Positions 20,299 through 30,108 of a stretch of 64,000 bases of DNA are shown piece after piece. Source of the stretch: Symbiodinium natans. Taxonomy: Eukaryota > Sar > Dinophyceae > Suessiales > Symbiodiniaceae. Within the stretch, counting starts at the first letter, position 1, and each line of letters opens with the position of its first letter. A program made the translations under genes and the position numbers. The notes under the pieces were generated by a model that was given only the letters and a program-made list of their open reading frames with translations, was not told the DNA's origin and did not search any database. The DNA is taken from contig CAJNDS010000073.1 in assembly GCA_905221605.1 (NCBI GenBank), forward strand, positions 125,001 to 189,000, written 5' to 3'.

Positions 20299-23200
20299 CT
20301 ACATTGTGGTTCCAGCTCCCCTCACAGGTGAACGATCATGCCTTACCATCCAGAGCATGTAGCACCCATTTACAGTACTGACGTCTTCAAGTGATGTAAG
20401 TTGGGCACGTCTGTGATCGTTGGTGCCCCAGGTGCCTGAGCCCGATATGAGCACTGAGGTGTAATGGCCCTGTTCTGGTGAGTCACCAGTATGTACGATG
20501 ACTGAGGCAAGCCTGTATCGTAGCCATCGGCAAGTCAGCGACTCCTCAAGAAAACAGGGAACGCGTACCAGGCGTGGTAGCTGAACAGCACAGGTGTTTT
20601 TCTCATAGGTCAGTCGTGCGGAGGGCTGCAGGGTGTAACGGGTGAGGAGAAAACACAGAAGATCTGGCGGCGTAGAGAGAGCAAAGGGCACATGCTGAAA
20701 ATGCCAGTTGTTGATCAAGGTCTGCAGTGTGAGCGGAGGGTCTGGAGTGCTGGCGGGGATCTGCAACGGTATGGCGTACTGAGTAGTTCCATGATCCCAA
20801 ATTTGATACCCCATATCGTCCCCCATCCTTGCCTGCCAGGATCCAAGGCTCAATGGTGGTTGGTTAAGAGCCTGCACATGGCAAGCAAATTCAAAAACAT
20901 CATGTTGATGATGCACATTCCTCCAAGTTCTCAGCAGACGCCTCCAAGAGGGCAAGCGAGTGAGGTCACTCGTTTCCTTGCTCCAGATGGCGTCCCGCCA
21001 GGCCTGCATATGCAGCCCCCATGAGGATGTGATGGTCGGCGCAATCTGGGCACAGGCCCACGAGTATGCGAGTGCCCAGGAATTAATGTAGCAAAGATTA
21101 GACGGGTTGCTGAGCGCCCGGCACAGTATTCCAATCAGAGTCGCTTGGCCAGATCGTTGGCCAACTTCGAGCGCCGCAAGCTCTCCGGCCGCACCTGAAG
21201 GCCTATGAGTTGCAGGGCCGCAAGGCCGCGGCATATCTCCAAAAGATGCCAAATCTTCATGGAGTCCGGGTGACGAAGGCCCACATCGAGCAGAAACGCA
21301 TGTACTTTGCTGTTGATGGTGCTCTCCTGTAGCCGCTGGGTCGAGTGAAAGCGAGAAACCGAGCCCTCCACTCTCACGACGGGGAGTGCCTGCTCGATGG
21401 CCTGGAGGATTGTCGTCGTCGTAACCGGGGGACGCTCCGCATCTACCCCGAGGCTCTTCGCACTTGGATTCCACCGCTGGTAGGTCCAGCCCTCTTCCTG
21501 GAGCCATCCCTGTTGTCTGGCCGTCTGCTGCTCTGTCTCTGAGGCTTGGACTTGCTGTAGTTTCGTGAGCAGCAGCTGAAAGAGTTGGTACAGCAAGACA
21601 TTTCGGAGAGGGGCATGCTGCTGACGATTTTCCATTTGCGTGCGCCACTCCGCCGAGACCTTCAGAAGCAGCGGGAGCGGACTGCCCTGTCCTGCTTTCA
21701 TGAACAGAACCCATCCAGTTGACTGCCGAAGAGCCTGGATGGACGCCTCTTGCCTCAGGACTAGCCTTGAGAGGAGATGGATAAGCGACTCTTCCTGGGC
21801 TTGTGTCACTCGACCCCCCTTTCCCCCCTCCTTCCGTGCAGCCTTTGGCGGTCTCCCGCTCATCTCCCCCTCTCTCTGGCGTGGTCCCTGACTCGACGAG
21901 GACAGCGTCAGCAGATGCTCTTGGACATTCACTGTTCCGAACATGCCCATCATTTCGGAGTCCAGGGCTTCCTCTGCCATCTTGGGACCTTAGGAAGAAG
22001 TGATAGAGTAGGAACTGCCAGAGAACAGTGCACTTAGCGCGGTGAGCCCTGGGATTAAGCAGCGTACTTCCACAGAATACGCACGGCGACCCAGGGGAGG
22101 GGAATTTGAGACTAGCCGCAGTTGCTTGGGCCTGATGCTGCAAGAACAGCTCAGGGTGAGCTTTCTGCCAGTGCACTTTCATCATGCGTGAGTGCACAAT
22201 CCACTGACCACAGCGAGCACAGTGCTGGGCAAGCTTACGACGAGGCTCGTAGACGTAGATGGCATTTTGTCCTTTGGAACTGATTAGCTTTGAGAGTTGA
22301 TCAGGGACAGCCCACATTGTTGCATCAAAGTTTGCCGGGGTGTCCGAGAGCTGTGTCGTCGCAGGCAATTCGGCTTGCAGCGAAGTTGTGCCCACAGGGG
22401 TCGTGCTTATCGACTTACCAGAATCAGGATGCATGATCTGGGGGGGTTTCGGGCTTAACTGATCATTACCTGGCACTTTAGGATGGGCAGGTGTGGGAAC
22501 ATCAGCTGTTGTGGTAGGACAGGCAGCCTGACTAGTGAGCACCTTACAATGCCCACCATTAATATGTGCTTTAAGCCCCGGCCACTTAGGGAACTTTTTG
22601 TGGCAGTATTTGCACTGCGGCAGCCCATGTAATGAGTCTCGTAGCTTGTGAAAGGTATGACCAATCTGAGTCACACGTTGGTGCTCTGGGTGTTTCTTGG
22701 CCTGATGAATGAGCACCGCCGAAGAGTTGGCGAAGTACAGCCCGCATATGCTGCATGCAGTGGCTTGACAGCTAGAGCCCTCTATTGCCTGAAGGGATCT
22801 CATCGGGGGTTCCTTCATGGATTGGTAGACATGTTCCCACCACGGGCAGTGTGGATGACACGCAAGTGGATCATGCGGCTTGGGCTGTTCATTGTCCATG
22901 GCTACTTGAAGCATCTTAACAGGTGACATCAAGCCATGCTTAGAGAGGAAGTCACTGTGTGAGACATGACTGATGTGAACCGGGTCCTTGTAGAGGCTGC
23001 GTAGTTGTCGCAGAATGGTGCTTGTTAGAAGGGCGGAGCTGGCCTCTGTCAGCCCACAGCTATTGAGGGAGTAGCTTATCGATGACCAAACGCAAGCTCT
23101 CCACAGTTCATACCGAATACGAGGACTGAGCGTGTGACGCCCTCTGAGGATCTTCACCATTCGCCAGAAGTTCGCCATGCCGCATGAGATCCTGTGTTTA

Positions 23201-26200
23201 AGCGTAAGCATCTCAAAGGGACCGTATGAGGCAATGGCGCCAAGATAGACAAATTGTGACACAAGAGGGATGTGAACATCACCTGAGAGATGCTGCAACC
23301 GAAGAGCTTTGCCCTCTGGGGTGTTTGCCGTAAATCGCTGACGCGCAGTCTGAGCCAGGGTGCCACGGAGCACTAGGATCGCTTTGGATTTTGTCGGGCT
23401 AAGAGTCATCCCGTGATTTTTCAGAAGCCTAAAGAGGAGTTTGATGTTGTCGACAGTAGCCTCAAGCTGTGACATGGAAGAAAACTCCTGCGCCCAGTGG
23501 AAGTCATCCGCAAAAAGAGTAAGTGCTGCTAGGACGACTTCGAGTCCGATTCTGTCCGCAAGATCCATGGCGATGCTGTGTACAAAGATCAACCAGAGGA
23601 GTGGTGCAACACTACAACCCTGGCGAATACCTTGCTCCGCAGGTACAGAGTATTCCTTACCGCCATGCCGGAACCAATAAGTAGCCTGGCTATGCCAGCT
23701 CATGACCAGATGTACAATGTTCTGGGGTAAAGCAAGTCTCTGCATGCTCGAGAGGAGCCTGCTACGCGGCATTCTGTCGAAGGCCTGAGTGAGATCAACA
23801 CTTAGCTGCAGAGACCCATATAGGGCTGTTGGTTTGTGCCCAGCGAAGCGATTGTGTAGATTGGGTGCGAAGGCGGCCAGCTTACCCCTAATTCGACTGC
23901 AGTGCATGAAGACCCGCGCGAGTGCGTCCCTGTGCGAGCGATTGGGACAGTAGGCGTATTGCGGTAGAGTGAGAATGTGCTCATAGATGTGAGCTTTCAG
24001 TGGCTGGATGGCCGCAGCAAAGGTGATTTTTCCCAAGGGGCATTGCAGCCCGATGGGACGGTAATGCTCAGGGTCTTTACCACTTTTTGCCGGCTTGGGG
24101 ATTAGCGCGAGGCTGGTGTCACGCCACTCAACGTCAACACGCGCATTCTCTGAACTCCAACATTGCTTCATGTGGTTGTGCAGCCATGCCCCCACTTCCT
24201 CAGCAACAGGTCTCCAGGCCGCCGACGGCGGTTGCCCAGTTGGTGTGGCCTTTCGGAGTGGGCATTGCTTTATGAGTGTAGTGAGTGTTGAAGCTGGGGG
24301 GACAGCCGATATATCAAGCGGCCAGTCTTTCTGCATACATCGGTCCTGATCACTTGCAGCAAAGCGGGTCGTTAGGCTCTTCTGGACTATGGTGGCCTGT
24401 TGGGGCATCGGGACGAGTCTTCCCTGGTCGTCGCTAATCCGCCATCGCCTACGAAAGGATTTGGGTGCAAGACGATGGACTACTTGGTATAGGGCCCGTA
24501 TATTGCCTTGCGCAGCAGCATCATCCGCTTCCTGAATGGCATCCAGGTAGCGTTGTCTCTTAAGGTGATTGCAACATTGCCTGTGTTGTCTATGCAGTTT
24601 CTGGCACACAGTAACTCTCCTCCAAAGCCGGAAGATGTTCATGAAGGTAGTTGGCTTGGTGGCGCGCATGGCCTTATACGCCTGCCAGAGTTTCGAGACC
24701 CCCATCTGAACATGAGGGTGGTGCCAGAGCCTGGGCTTAACAGCGGTCCGCTCCGCCGGGAAAACATCAACAGCAGCGTCATGTACAACCTGGTGCAGTC
24801 GGGTAATTGAGGCAGTGGGAGCAAGGCTCTGCAGTCCCTCTTGAACTTTCTGCTGGTATATATGAAGTTTGGACAGCTTAGGGTCTGGGCCAGCGCAATC
24901 AGAGGAGGTGCCGTGCGCCTTGACTGAGGTTGAGCATGGTTTAGTGCAGGCAATGAGCTGTTCACGGTCAATCTGTCGGTTGGCAGCGGGCAGAGCAGGG
25001 TCAGTCTGGTAACATTGCCAATGCCTCAGAGGAAGCTGGGCCACGAGGGGGAGGTGATGTGCTCCACCCATTCTAGAGGCACCCACTTGGAAACCCGGAA
25101 TTGTGGTACATCGTCGGGCCTGCAGGCTTGCGTCGCCTCTTCGAACAAGGATGTAGTCGATTTGCGAGCGGTAGTCTCCAAACACAAAGGTGCAAGAGCG
25201 TTTGGGGGTGCCTGTCCACGTGTTGAGGGCAATCATGGACTGTGTTCTTAGCATGTCAAGGAAGGTGGTTTCGTCTAAAGCTCTGTCAGCAGCAAGCGGT
25301 CCTGTGACCGGGCCCACAGTCGGTGCTTGTGGATATAGTTGTGTGTTGAAATCGCCTGTGAGAAGAAGGTGGTCCCTTTGCGGGACGCTTCGTATAACAG
25401 AGTCTAGACTATTCCATATTTTGTGCCGCTTATCATATATGTCTGGATCTTGTGAGTTCCAAGCCTTCTGATAGACTGCAAGAACATGGATATTGCGCGC
25501 ATTCCTCGGTGCGGGAAGGCGGATCTGCAGTACACGTCCGGGAATATGCATTTGCAGTTGCAACTTGTGGCTGGGACAGAGGCGTTGATTGACAGGAACC
25601 AAAATTCCTCCGTGGTCCTTGGCATTCGGGGCAGAATGTACCATGTGCCATTTGTCAGTGGAGTATTCAAGGTCCTTAGACCATCTCGTTTCAAGAATGA
25701 TTGCAATGTCAAGATCCGAGCCATCCAGGTAAACCATTAATTCCTCGTAAAGGCCACCGCCAAGGCCACCACAGTTCCACATGAATGTGCGTAATCCTTT
25801 GCTACAGGCGTTCGTGGTACCTGATTTGATCACCGGGGTAGTGATTGCCGATGGTACTTGGTTTTGTCTGAGCGGCCTGCCTTTGTACATAGTCTGACCA
25901 AACCTCAGAGCTCTCCTACAGGCTCTTAGAAACGATCTTTTGCGAACGCCATGTTCAGGCGGGACTGACAAGGTTCCAGGAAGTGGCTGATACGTTGCGG
26001 AGTGATCACTTGGGTGTGTGCACGCAGTCTCGGCCGGAGAGAAGAGCGAAAACAAGACAAGAAGTGATACCCAAAGGCGCAGCGAAGGATAGCGATGGCT
26101 CCTGTCACCACCGTCAACCCGGTGGCGTACACACTTAGAGCAGAACGAGCCGTCGGCGGAGATGTTCGGTCGGGCAAACATCTCCTGAATGAGAAGAGGG

Positions 26201-26820
26201 AGAGAGAGAGAGTGAGAGCGTGTAGCAGAAGTTACAGAGTGTAGCGTGGGGTGGTACCCATAAGGCTTCGACAATTCATGAGGATTTTGGGAGCAGATAG
26301 ATCTGTCTGCAGCTAGTGCCATGGGAACACTAGCAACCCTCGCTTTTGAGTCACCCTCTTCATGAGAGACCACGTGTGAATGTGATGTGGGGACTCCCCT
26401 GGAATTGGGACTAGGGCGGCTCATGAAAGAGCTCATATCAGGGTGAGCTCTGCTTCGGGGGTGTGTGTGTGCACTTATGGGTGCTAGTGACCAAAAGGGA
26501 GTTTTAGTCGCAAGGCCTGGGACTATGTGCAATAGGCATGAAGGAGATGCATCCCAGTGGTGTCGGCGACGATAGACACCCGTAATGATTCTGGTGGTAA
26601 GCCAGCAGTGCTTGCGTCTTCTGGTCGCACGCAATCTGAGCATACAGAGCAGAGCGCAGAGGCCAAGGCCCCAACACCAGGGCGTCATCTCAGTCCTGGC
26701 CAAGGCAAGCGGGTCGTGAACAGAGAGGGGCTTGTCTGCCATGCAGGTACTATGCATGAGGGAGTGGCAGGTGGTTACTTTTGAACGCTTGAGCTGAGGG
26801 TGGGCCAGTGCATTCTGCAC
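20299..26820 (-). CDS. Giant LINE ORF2: endonuclease, RT, C2H2 zinc fingers, USP-like protease
   Basis: 2173 codons in one frame from a GTG (26818-26820); the first ATG is about 20 codons later. The N-terminal ~340 residues are unassigned, with a membrane-like segment (LWVSLLVLFSLFSPAET). Endonuclease ~340-600: TFMWNCGGLGG, AIILETRW, LLLTGDFNTQ, SQIDYILV, HHLPLVAQL. RT ~900-1250: motif A SVDLTQAFDRMP, motif B QGCSVAPLLW, motif C TLFADDFHW. C2H2/CCHC fingers at ~1355, ~1405, ~1535 and ~1580 (CSICGLYF...H, CKYCHKKF...H, CARCGQWI...H). C-terminal USP-like domain from ~1900: Cys box NPSNLCYINSWA and His box GHYTSVLISG...W.TND. The segment 21135-21980 is also open in another frame. Confidence 0.85.
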   Translation of the reverse strand: MQNALAHPQLKRSKVTTCHSLMHSTCMADKPLSVHDPLALARTEMTPWCWGLGLCALLCMLRLRATRRRKHCWLTTRIITGVYRRRHHWDASPSCLLHIVPGLATKTPFWSLAPISAHTHPRSRAHPDMSSFMSRPSPNSRGVPTSHSHVVSHEEGDSKARVASVPMALAADRSICSQNPHELSKPYGYHPTLHSVTSATRSHSLSLPLLIQEMFARPNISADGSFCSKCVRHRVDGGDRSHRYPSLRLWVSLLVLFSLFSPAETACTHPSDHSATYQPLPGTLSVPPEHGVRKRSFLRACRRALRFGQTMYKGRPLRQNQVPSAITTPVIKSGTTNACSKGLRTFMWNCGGLGGGLYEELMVYLDGSDLDIAIILETRWSKDLEYSTDKWHMVHSAPNAKDHGGILVPVNQRLCPSHKLQLQMHIPGRVLQIRLPAPRNARNIHVLAVYQKAWNSQDPDIYDKRHKIWNSLDSVIRSVPQRDHLLLTGDFNTQLYPQAPTVGPVTGPLAADRALDETTFLDMLRTQSMIALNTWTGTPKRSCTFVFGDYRSQIDYILVRRGDASLQARRCTTIPGFQVGASRMGGAHHLPLVAQLPLRHWQCYQTDPALPAANRQIDREQLIACTKPCSTSVKAHGTSSDCAGPDPKLSKLHIYQQKVQEGLQSLAPTASITRLHQVVHDAAVDVFPAERTAVKPRLWHHPHVQMGVSKLWQAYKAMRATKPTTFMNIFRLWRRVTVCQKLHRQHRQCCNHLKRQRYLDAIQEADDAAAQGNIRALYQVVHRLAPKSFRRRWRISDDQGRLVPMPQQATIVQKSLTTRFAASDQDRCMQKDWPLDISAVPPASTLTTLIKQCPLRKATPTGQPPSAAWRPVAEEVGAWLHNHMKQCWSSENARVDVEWRDTSLALIPKPAKSGKDPEHYRPIGLQCPLGKITFAAAIQPLKAHIYEHILTLPQYAYCPNRSHRDALARVFMHCSRIRGKLAAFAPNLHNRFAGHKPTALYGSLQLSVDLTQAFDRMPRSRLLSSMQRLALPQNIVHLVMSWHSQATYWFRHGGKEYSVPAEQGIRQGCSVAPLLWLIFVHSIAMDLADRIGLEVVLAALTLFADDFHWAQEFSSMSQLEATVDNIKLLFRLLKNHGMTLSPTKSKAILVLRGTLAQTARQRFTANTPEGKALRLQHLSGDVHIPLVSQFVYLGAIASYGPFEMLTLKHRISCGMANFWRMVKILRGRHTLSPRIRYELWRACVWSSISYSLNSCGLTEASSALLTSTILRQLRSLYKDPVHISHVSHSDFLSKHGLMSPVKMLQVAMDNEQPKPHDPLACHPHCPWWEHVYQSMKEPPMRSLQAIEGSSCQATACSICGLYFANSSAVLIHQAKKHPEHQRVTQIGHTFHKLRDSLHGLPQCKYCHKKFPKWPGLKAHINGGHCKVLTSQAACPTTTADVPTPAHPKVPGNDQLSPKPPQIMHPDSGKSISTTPVGTTSLQAELPATTQLSDTPANFDATMWAVPDQLSKLISSKGQNAIYVYEPRRKLAQHCARCGQWIVHSRMMKVHWQKAHPELFLQHQAQATAASLKFPSPGSPCVFCGSTLLNPRAHRAKCTVLWQFLLYHFFLRSQDGRGSPGLRNDGHVRNSECPRASADAVLVESGTTPERGGDERETAKGCTEGGGKGGSSDTSPGRVAYPSPLKASPEARGVHPGSSAVNWMGSVHESRTGQSAPAASEGLGGVAHANGKSSAACPSPKCLAVPTLSAAAHETTASPSLRDRAADGQTTGMAPGRGLDLPAVESKCEEPRGRCGASPGYDDDNPPGHRAGTPRRESGGLGFSLSLDPAATGEHHQQQSTCVSARCGPSSPGLHEDLASFGDMPRPCGPATHRPSGAAGELAALEVGQRSGQATLIGILCRALSNPSNLCYINSWALAYSWACAQIAPTITSSWGLHMQAWRDAIWSKETSDLTRLPSWRRLLRTWRNVHHQHDVFEFACHVQALNQPPLSLGSWQARMGDDMGYQIWDHGTTQYAIPLQIPASTPDPPLTLQTLINNWHFQHVPFALSTPPDLLCFLLTRYTLQPSARLTYEKNTCAVQLPRLVRVPCFLEESLTCRWLRYRLASVIVHTGDSPEQGHYTSVLISGSGTWGTNDHRRAQLTSLEDVSTVNGCYMLWMVRHDRSPVRGAGTTM
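20380..21135 (-). other. USP-like cysteine protease domain within LINE ORF2
   Basis: Domain-level entry. The Cys box (SNPSNLCYINS, 21083-21111) matches the N..N.CY.NS signature around the nucleophile of ubiquitin-specific proteases. About 205 residues later, GHYTSVLISGSGTWGTNDHR (20419-20478) matches the His box (GHYxxx...W...D). Length between boxes is compact but within the range of minimal USP cores. The middle includes LCFLLTRYTLQPSARLTYEK, the usual strand pair preceding the His box. The expected activity is removal of ubiquitin or a ubiquitin-like modifier; substrates are unknown. Confidence 0.65.
21135..21980 (-). CDS. Alternate-frame ORF overlapping LINE ORF2 (281 aa)
   Basis: Starts with a true ATG (21978-21980), MAEEALDSEMMGMFG, and ends RRSKLANDLAKRL. 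Its composition (Leu/Gln-rich amphipathic helices, e.g. LLSRLVLRQEASIQALRQ, LLYQLFQLLLTKLQQVQ) looks more protein-like than the ORF2 frame over the same bases, which is Ser/Gly/Pro/Arg-rich. Either ORF2 shifts into this frame and back, or this is a separate overlapping ORF between the zinc fingers and the USP domain. I cannot tell which from one copy. Confidence 0.5.
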   Translation of the reverse strand: MAEEALDSEMMGMFGTVNVQEHLLTLSSSSQGPRQREGEMSGRPPKAARKEGGKGGRVTQAQEESLIHLLSRLVLRQEASIQALRQSTGWVLFMKAGQGSPLPLLLKVSAEWRTQMENRQQHAPLRNVLLYQLFQLLLTKLQQVQASETEQQTARQQGWLQEEGWTYQRWNPSAKSLGVDAERPPVTTTTILQAIEQALPVVRVEGSVSRFHSTQRLQESTINSKVHAFLLDVGLRHPDSMKIWHLLEICRGLAALQLIGLQVRPESLRRSKLANDLAKRL

Positions 26821-29800
26821 ACTGCGGCTGTCACCATACTCAGAGCAACCAGGGGCCGAAGACCGGCTACCCGGGAAGAGGAGTATGCAGCTGGGCGATC
26901 TTGAGGGCCGTCCCGCATTAGCTTGGCAAACTCCCTGAAAACGACCAGCGGAGCTGGCAACAGACCGTTGTCGGTAAGGAAAAGTCTGTTGTGATTCGGG
27001 GCGAGCAATGTGACGCCTCGAAGAAAGAGACAGACGAGAGTGCCAGCCTGTCCTTCCGTCAGGATTACGCCATTGGCGCTTCTATAGAATACAATGCCAG
27101 CTTCGAAGGCGAGCTTGCCATCTATGTGCAGTGCCAGTTCGCAGTCTTCACGCATGCCTGAAATCGTGCGTTGGCCGGGAAAGGCCGTGGTTAGGTGGAT
27201 GTGTTGTCTGTAGGAAGAGCCCCACACCCCCCCAGCCTTCAGGCCAGAATTATAGATTCCAGTGTAGTGCTTGCGCGCCGTACCATGCAGCAGCAGGGAT
27301 GGCAGGTCCGCCGCCGTCAACGTCGACATCAGAAGGTCGGGTTGGACTCTGATACTGTGTCCCTGGACTGCTCTGATCGCCTTACCGTCGTCACTGAGCT
27401 GAACTCTGTTCTTCTCGTTGACAGAGCACTCAGTGACTATCTCGTCAAGCGTTAGGCTATGCCTCTTGGCTGTGGGTAGACGTAGGAGAGCATGAAGCGG
27501 AAGGAAGCCATCTGCCCGTAGGAGATTCGCCCCATCGACGTCATGGCGAAGGATCGCCGTGAGGGCCCTCGAAACAGTTTCCCTCCTTGGGCGGGAGGCC
27601 GATCCACCAGGCCCTCTGGAGCGTACCTCTCCTTGCCTTGTCCAGCTGGGCGGTGGAGGTGGCTTAGTGGGGGTCTCTTCGTGCACATGTCCAGAGGATG
27701 AGGATGGTCCCGTGTGTGCAGGCGGATGCAATCCGGTGTGGGTTGGGCCCGGTTCCGGTTGCCCAAGGGCTCTACGAATGCCCCCCGGAAGAGTGGCCAA
27801 GGCGTCACGGACCCTTCGGGCAGCATCCTCAGCCAGCAGTTCAGGAGAACTGGCACCAGATGAATTATCATCCATGGATGTTCTGGGCGTGGGCGCCTCC
27901 ACGCGCCGGTCCGACTGTCTGCCCGGTGGCGTGTCGCTCCAGAGCTCGTCTTCCGATGAGTCAACAGTGGCGGTTGCCTGCACTTCGGCTGCCCAGTCAT
28001 CCAGGGTTGGCTCGGCATCCTCGGCCTTAAAGATCGACCGTGTTTCCAGCGGTAGACCTTGTAGTGAGTGGTCCAGGTTGGCGGGGTCTGTGGATGTCAG
28101 CCCATCCCTGCGTTGTCCCTCCAGATGCCAGGGTCTGGAAGCAACAGCGTCATCCCGTGAGGGTCTTGCGGTCGAGGGACCCTGCGAGGGAGCAGCACCG
28201 TCATCGTCATGGTCCGTAGAGGAGGAGTTTTGAGCCGTGTCGACGTTGGGGTCAGCGATCCAGTCAAAGCTCCGACCACCCTCCTGTTCATCCAGGGTAC
28301 TGGACTGTTGCCAACTCCAGCTAGACCATGTGGTGTTCCAGTGCTCGCTCCATTGCCACTCCTGGGGCGTGGTGGGCAGCGCCTCCCAGGTGCCAGTATA
28401 GCGACCAGCTTGCTGCTTGGCCTTGGCTTTGCCCTTTGCAGCTGCCGCTGCTTCAGCTCTGGCCCGCTTGTCAGGCCGCTGCGCTCTAGCCTCCTTTTCT
28501 CCCTGAGTCCGCCGCCTGGTTCCGTCAGCTTTCTTACGAGATCTTGGTGGTCGTCTGCTGGCGTCATTGGCCCCTCCAGGATTCGTTTCCATTGTCACCA
28601 AGGGGGCATCCATTGATCGGCCATATGGACTAATCAAGGGTGGGAAGCCATACCAAACCCGAGGGGTGAACCGAAATTTGGGTACTTCAACCCCAACGCC
28701 CTGAACACTCAAGGAGCTTAAGGGTGGTTGTAAACCTTGAGGGAGGGGCTGGCCGGCACAGGGTCTCACTAAGGAGGCAGAGGCAGAGCCCAATACGCAG
28801 CAGGGCCAGGACAGTAAGGCTTGCCGTGGCTGAGCAGGCTTGTGCACACACCGCTGCCAGAAGGACTGTCGCGCACTAGACAAGCAACATCTGGGAACAG
28901 TCGGTCCTGTGGTCAAGGTCTGTGTCGTCTTTGGAAATGCGGGGAGTCGGGCCAGAGGTGTAGACGACCAACCTGGGGCAAGGATGCCACCCAGGGACAA
29001 AGTGATGACATGCATGGTAGCAGGAGTGACTAACTCAAGAGCCGCACTGGAAGCATGGGTGGTGAGAGCAGTGCGCTGAGCAGTAGGGTTTCGCACACCA
29101 CTCGGGGAGGCTCGATCCTGACACGCGGTGCAGTGTACATGCCAGTACTGCACGCCGGACCCCACAACACCATGACACATGCAGCAGGCACTCGCTCTGA
29201 GCAGAGGTGCTTCATTTTCACCAGCAAGCATCGCCCAGGTTGGCACATACGCCTCAGGGAAAGTGCAGTGGGTCAGCCGCAGCGACCGTGGGTGGAGCAG
29301 GAGTTGACTGCATTTCCGGACCCGGCACAAACACCCACGTCTGTGTGGACCTGGGGCCAAGATGTGGCTCCCAGGGAGAGATAAACTGCACCACCGGCCC
29401 TGGTAACAGGTGCCAGGACCTGTACACTCCACTGGACTGGAGAAAACCTGCCTGTGGCCTATCTGCGGTTGGCGGTCCAGTTCGTGTTCGCGGCGAAGAA
29501 GCTGTAGATTCTCCATCATTCCTTGCCGACGCCGGGCTACGGGGGGCACGCGTGGGTGTCGAGGCAGCCGAGTCAAGGGGAGCATTCCCTCCCGCAGTAC
29601 AAGTTTCAGGGGACGTTCGCGTCGCTGCCCTCGTTGGGGGTGCATCCAGTGGCGTTGGGGGGGGTGGTCCCCCCGGCCTGGGGCAGGCAGTGCGATCCAC
29701 GGTAGAGGCAGTAGCGGTCGGGCTCGTGGAGGTCGGTGTAGGCGGAGGGGGCCCAGCATCTCCCCTGTTGGCCACTGGGGTCGATGGGGCAGGCACAGAG

Positions 29801-29937
29801 CCGCTACCCCTTCGAGATGAGCTTGCTCCTCTGCTTCGTCTGCGACGGCTGCGCGAGCGTCCTTCTGGCCTGACTGGGTTGCCCTGGGAGTCGAATAGCA
29901 TGCCCAGTAGCGAGTCCTCGCTATCTGAGGAAGCCAT
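26775..29937 (-). CDS. Giant LINE ORF1 with C-terminal RNA 2'-phosphotransferase (Tpt1/KptA) domain
   Basis: Begins at ATG 29935-29937 (MASSDSEDSLLGMLF) with a Ser/Arg/Pro-rich N-terminus, and shifts frame near 29260 into the frame ending at 26775. A Cys/His finger-like patch (CCMCHGVVG...HVHCTAC) lies near 29200-29130. A basic, low-complexity middle follows (TRRRTQGEKEARAQRPDKRARAE region and W/S-rich stretch). The C-terminus (about 27585-27050) is a Tpt1/KptA domain: SRALTAILRHD, LTLDEIVTECSVNEKNR, IRAVQGHSI, LLLHGTARKHY, YRQHIHLTTA and SANGVILTEG. The Arg-His...Arg...Arg active-site set (LRH, IRAxQGHS, RQHIH) is present. Tpt1 enzymes transfer a 2'-phosphate from RNA to NAD+. In a LINE ORF1 the role is unknown. 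Confidence 0.8.
27050..27590 (-). other. Tpt1/KptA domain (RNA 2'-phosphotransferase) within LINE ORF1
   Basis: Domain-level entry. The N-terminal winged-helix-like half runs from SRALTAILRH to IRAVQGHSI. The C-terminal NAD-binding half runs from LLHGT through YRQHIHL to NGVILTEG. All four residues known to be needed for catalysis in Tpt1 (Arg and His of LRH, Arg of IRAxQGH, Arg of RxxxHL) have counterparts. About 180 residues, close to the family's usual ~200. No internal stop or frameshift in the domain. Confidence 0.82.
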
Positions 29938-30108
29938 GGTCGAGTACTGCTAGGCGTATCTAGGCGCTTGCTGTGATCCCTATAGCCTCGAGGCGCGGTA
30001 TGCTCACCATAGTGGAGGTCACACATACAGCCAAGCTCGAAGATGCCGACTCGGCTTCAGACGAACCACCATAGTCAGGAACTTCCTCCTTCACGCCCGT
30101 GGGCGGAA

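Noticed and set aside
26193..26220. GAGAGAGAG tract as a regulatory element
   Set aside because: Short simple repeat within the ORF2 coding frame; no further support.
28097..28567. Alternate minus-strand frame inside LINE ORF1
   Set aside because: Low-complexity shadow of the basic, Gly/Pro-rich middle of ORF1; no motif.
27559..29953. Long plus-strand frames antisense to the giant LINE ORF1
   Set aside because: Mirror frames of the Ser/Pro/Arg-rich coding strand; the minus strand carries recognisable Tpt1 and finger motifs.
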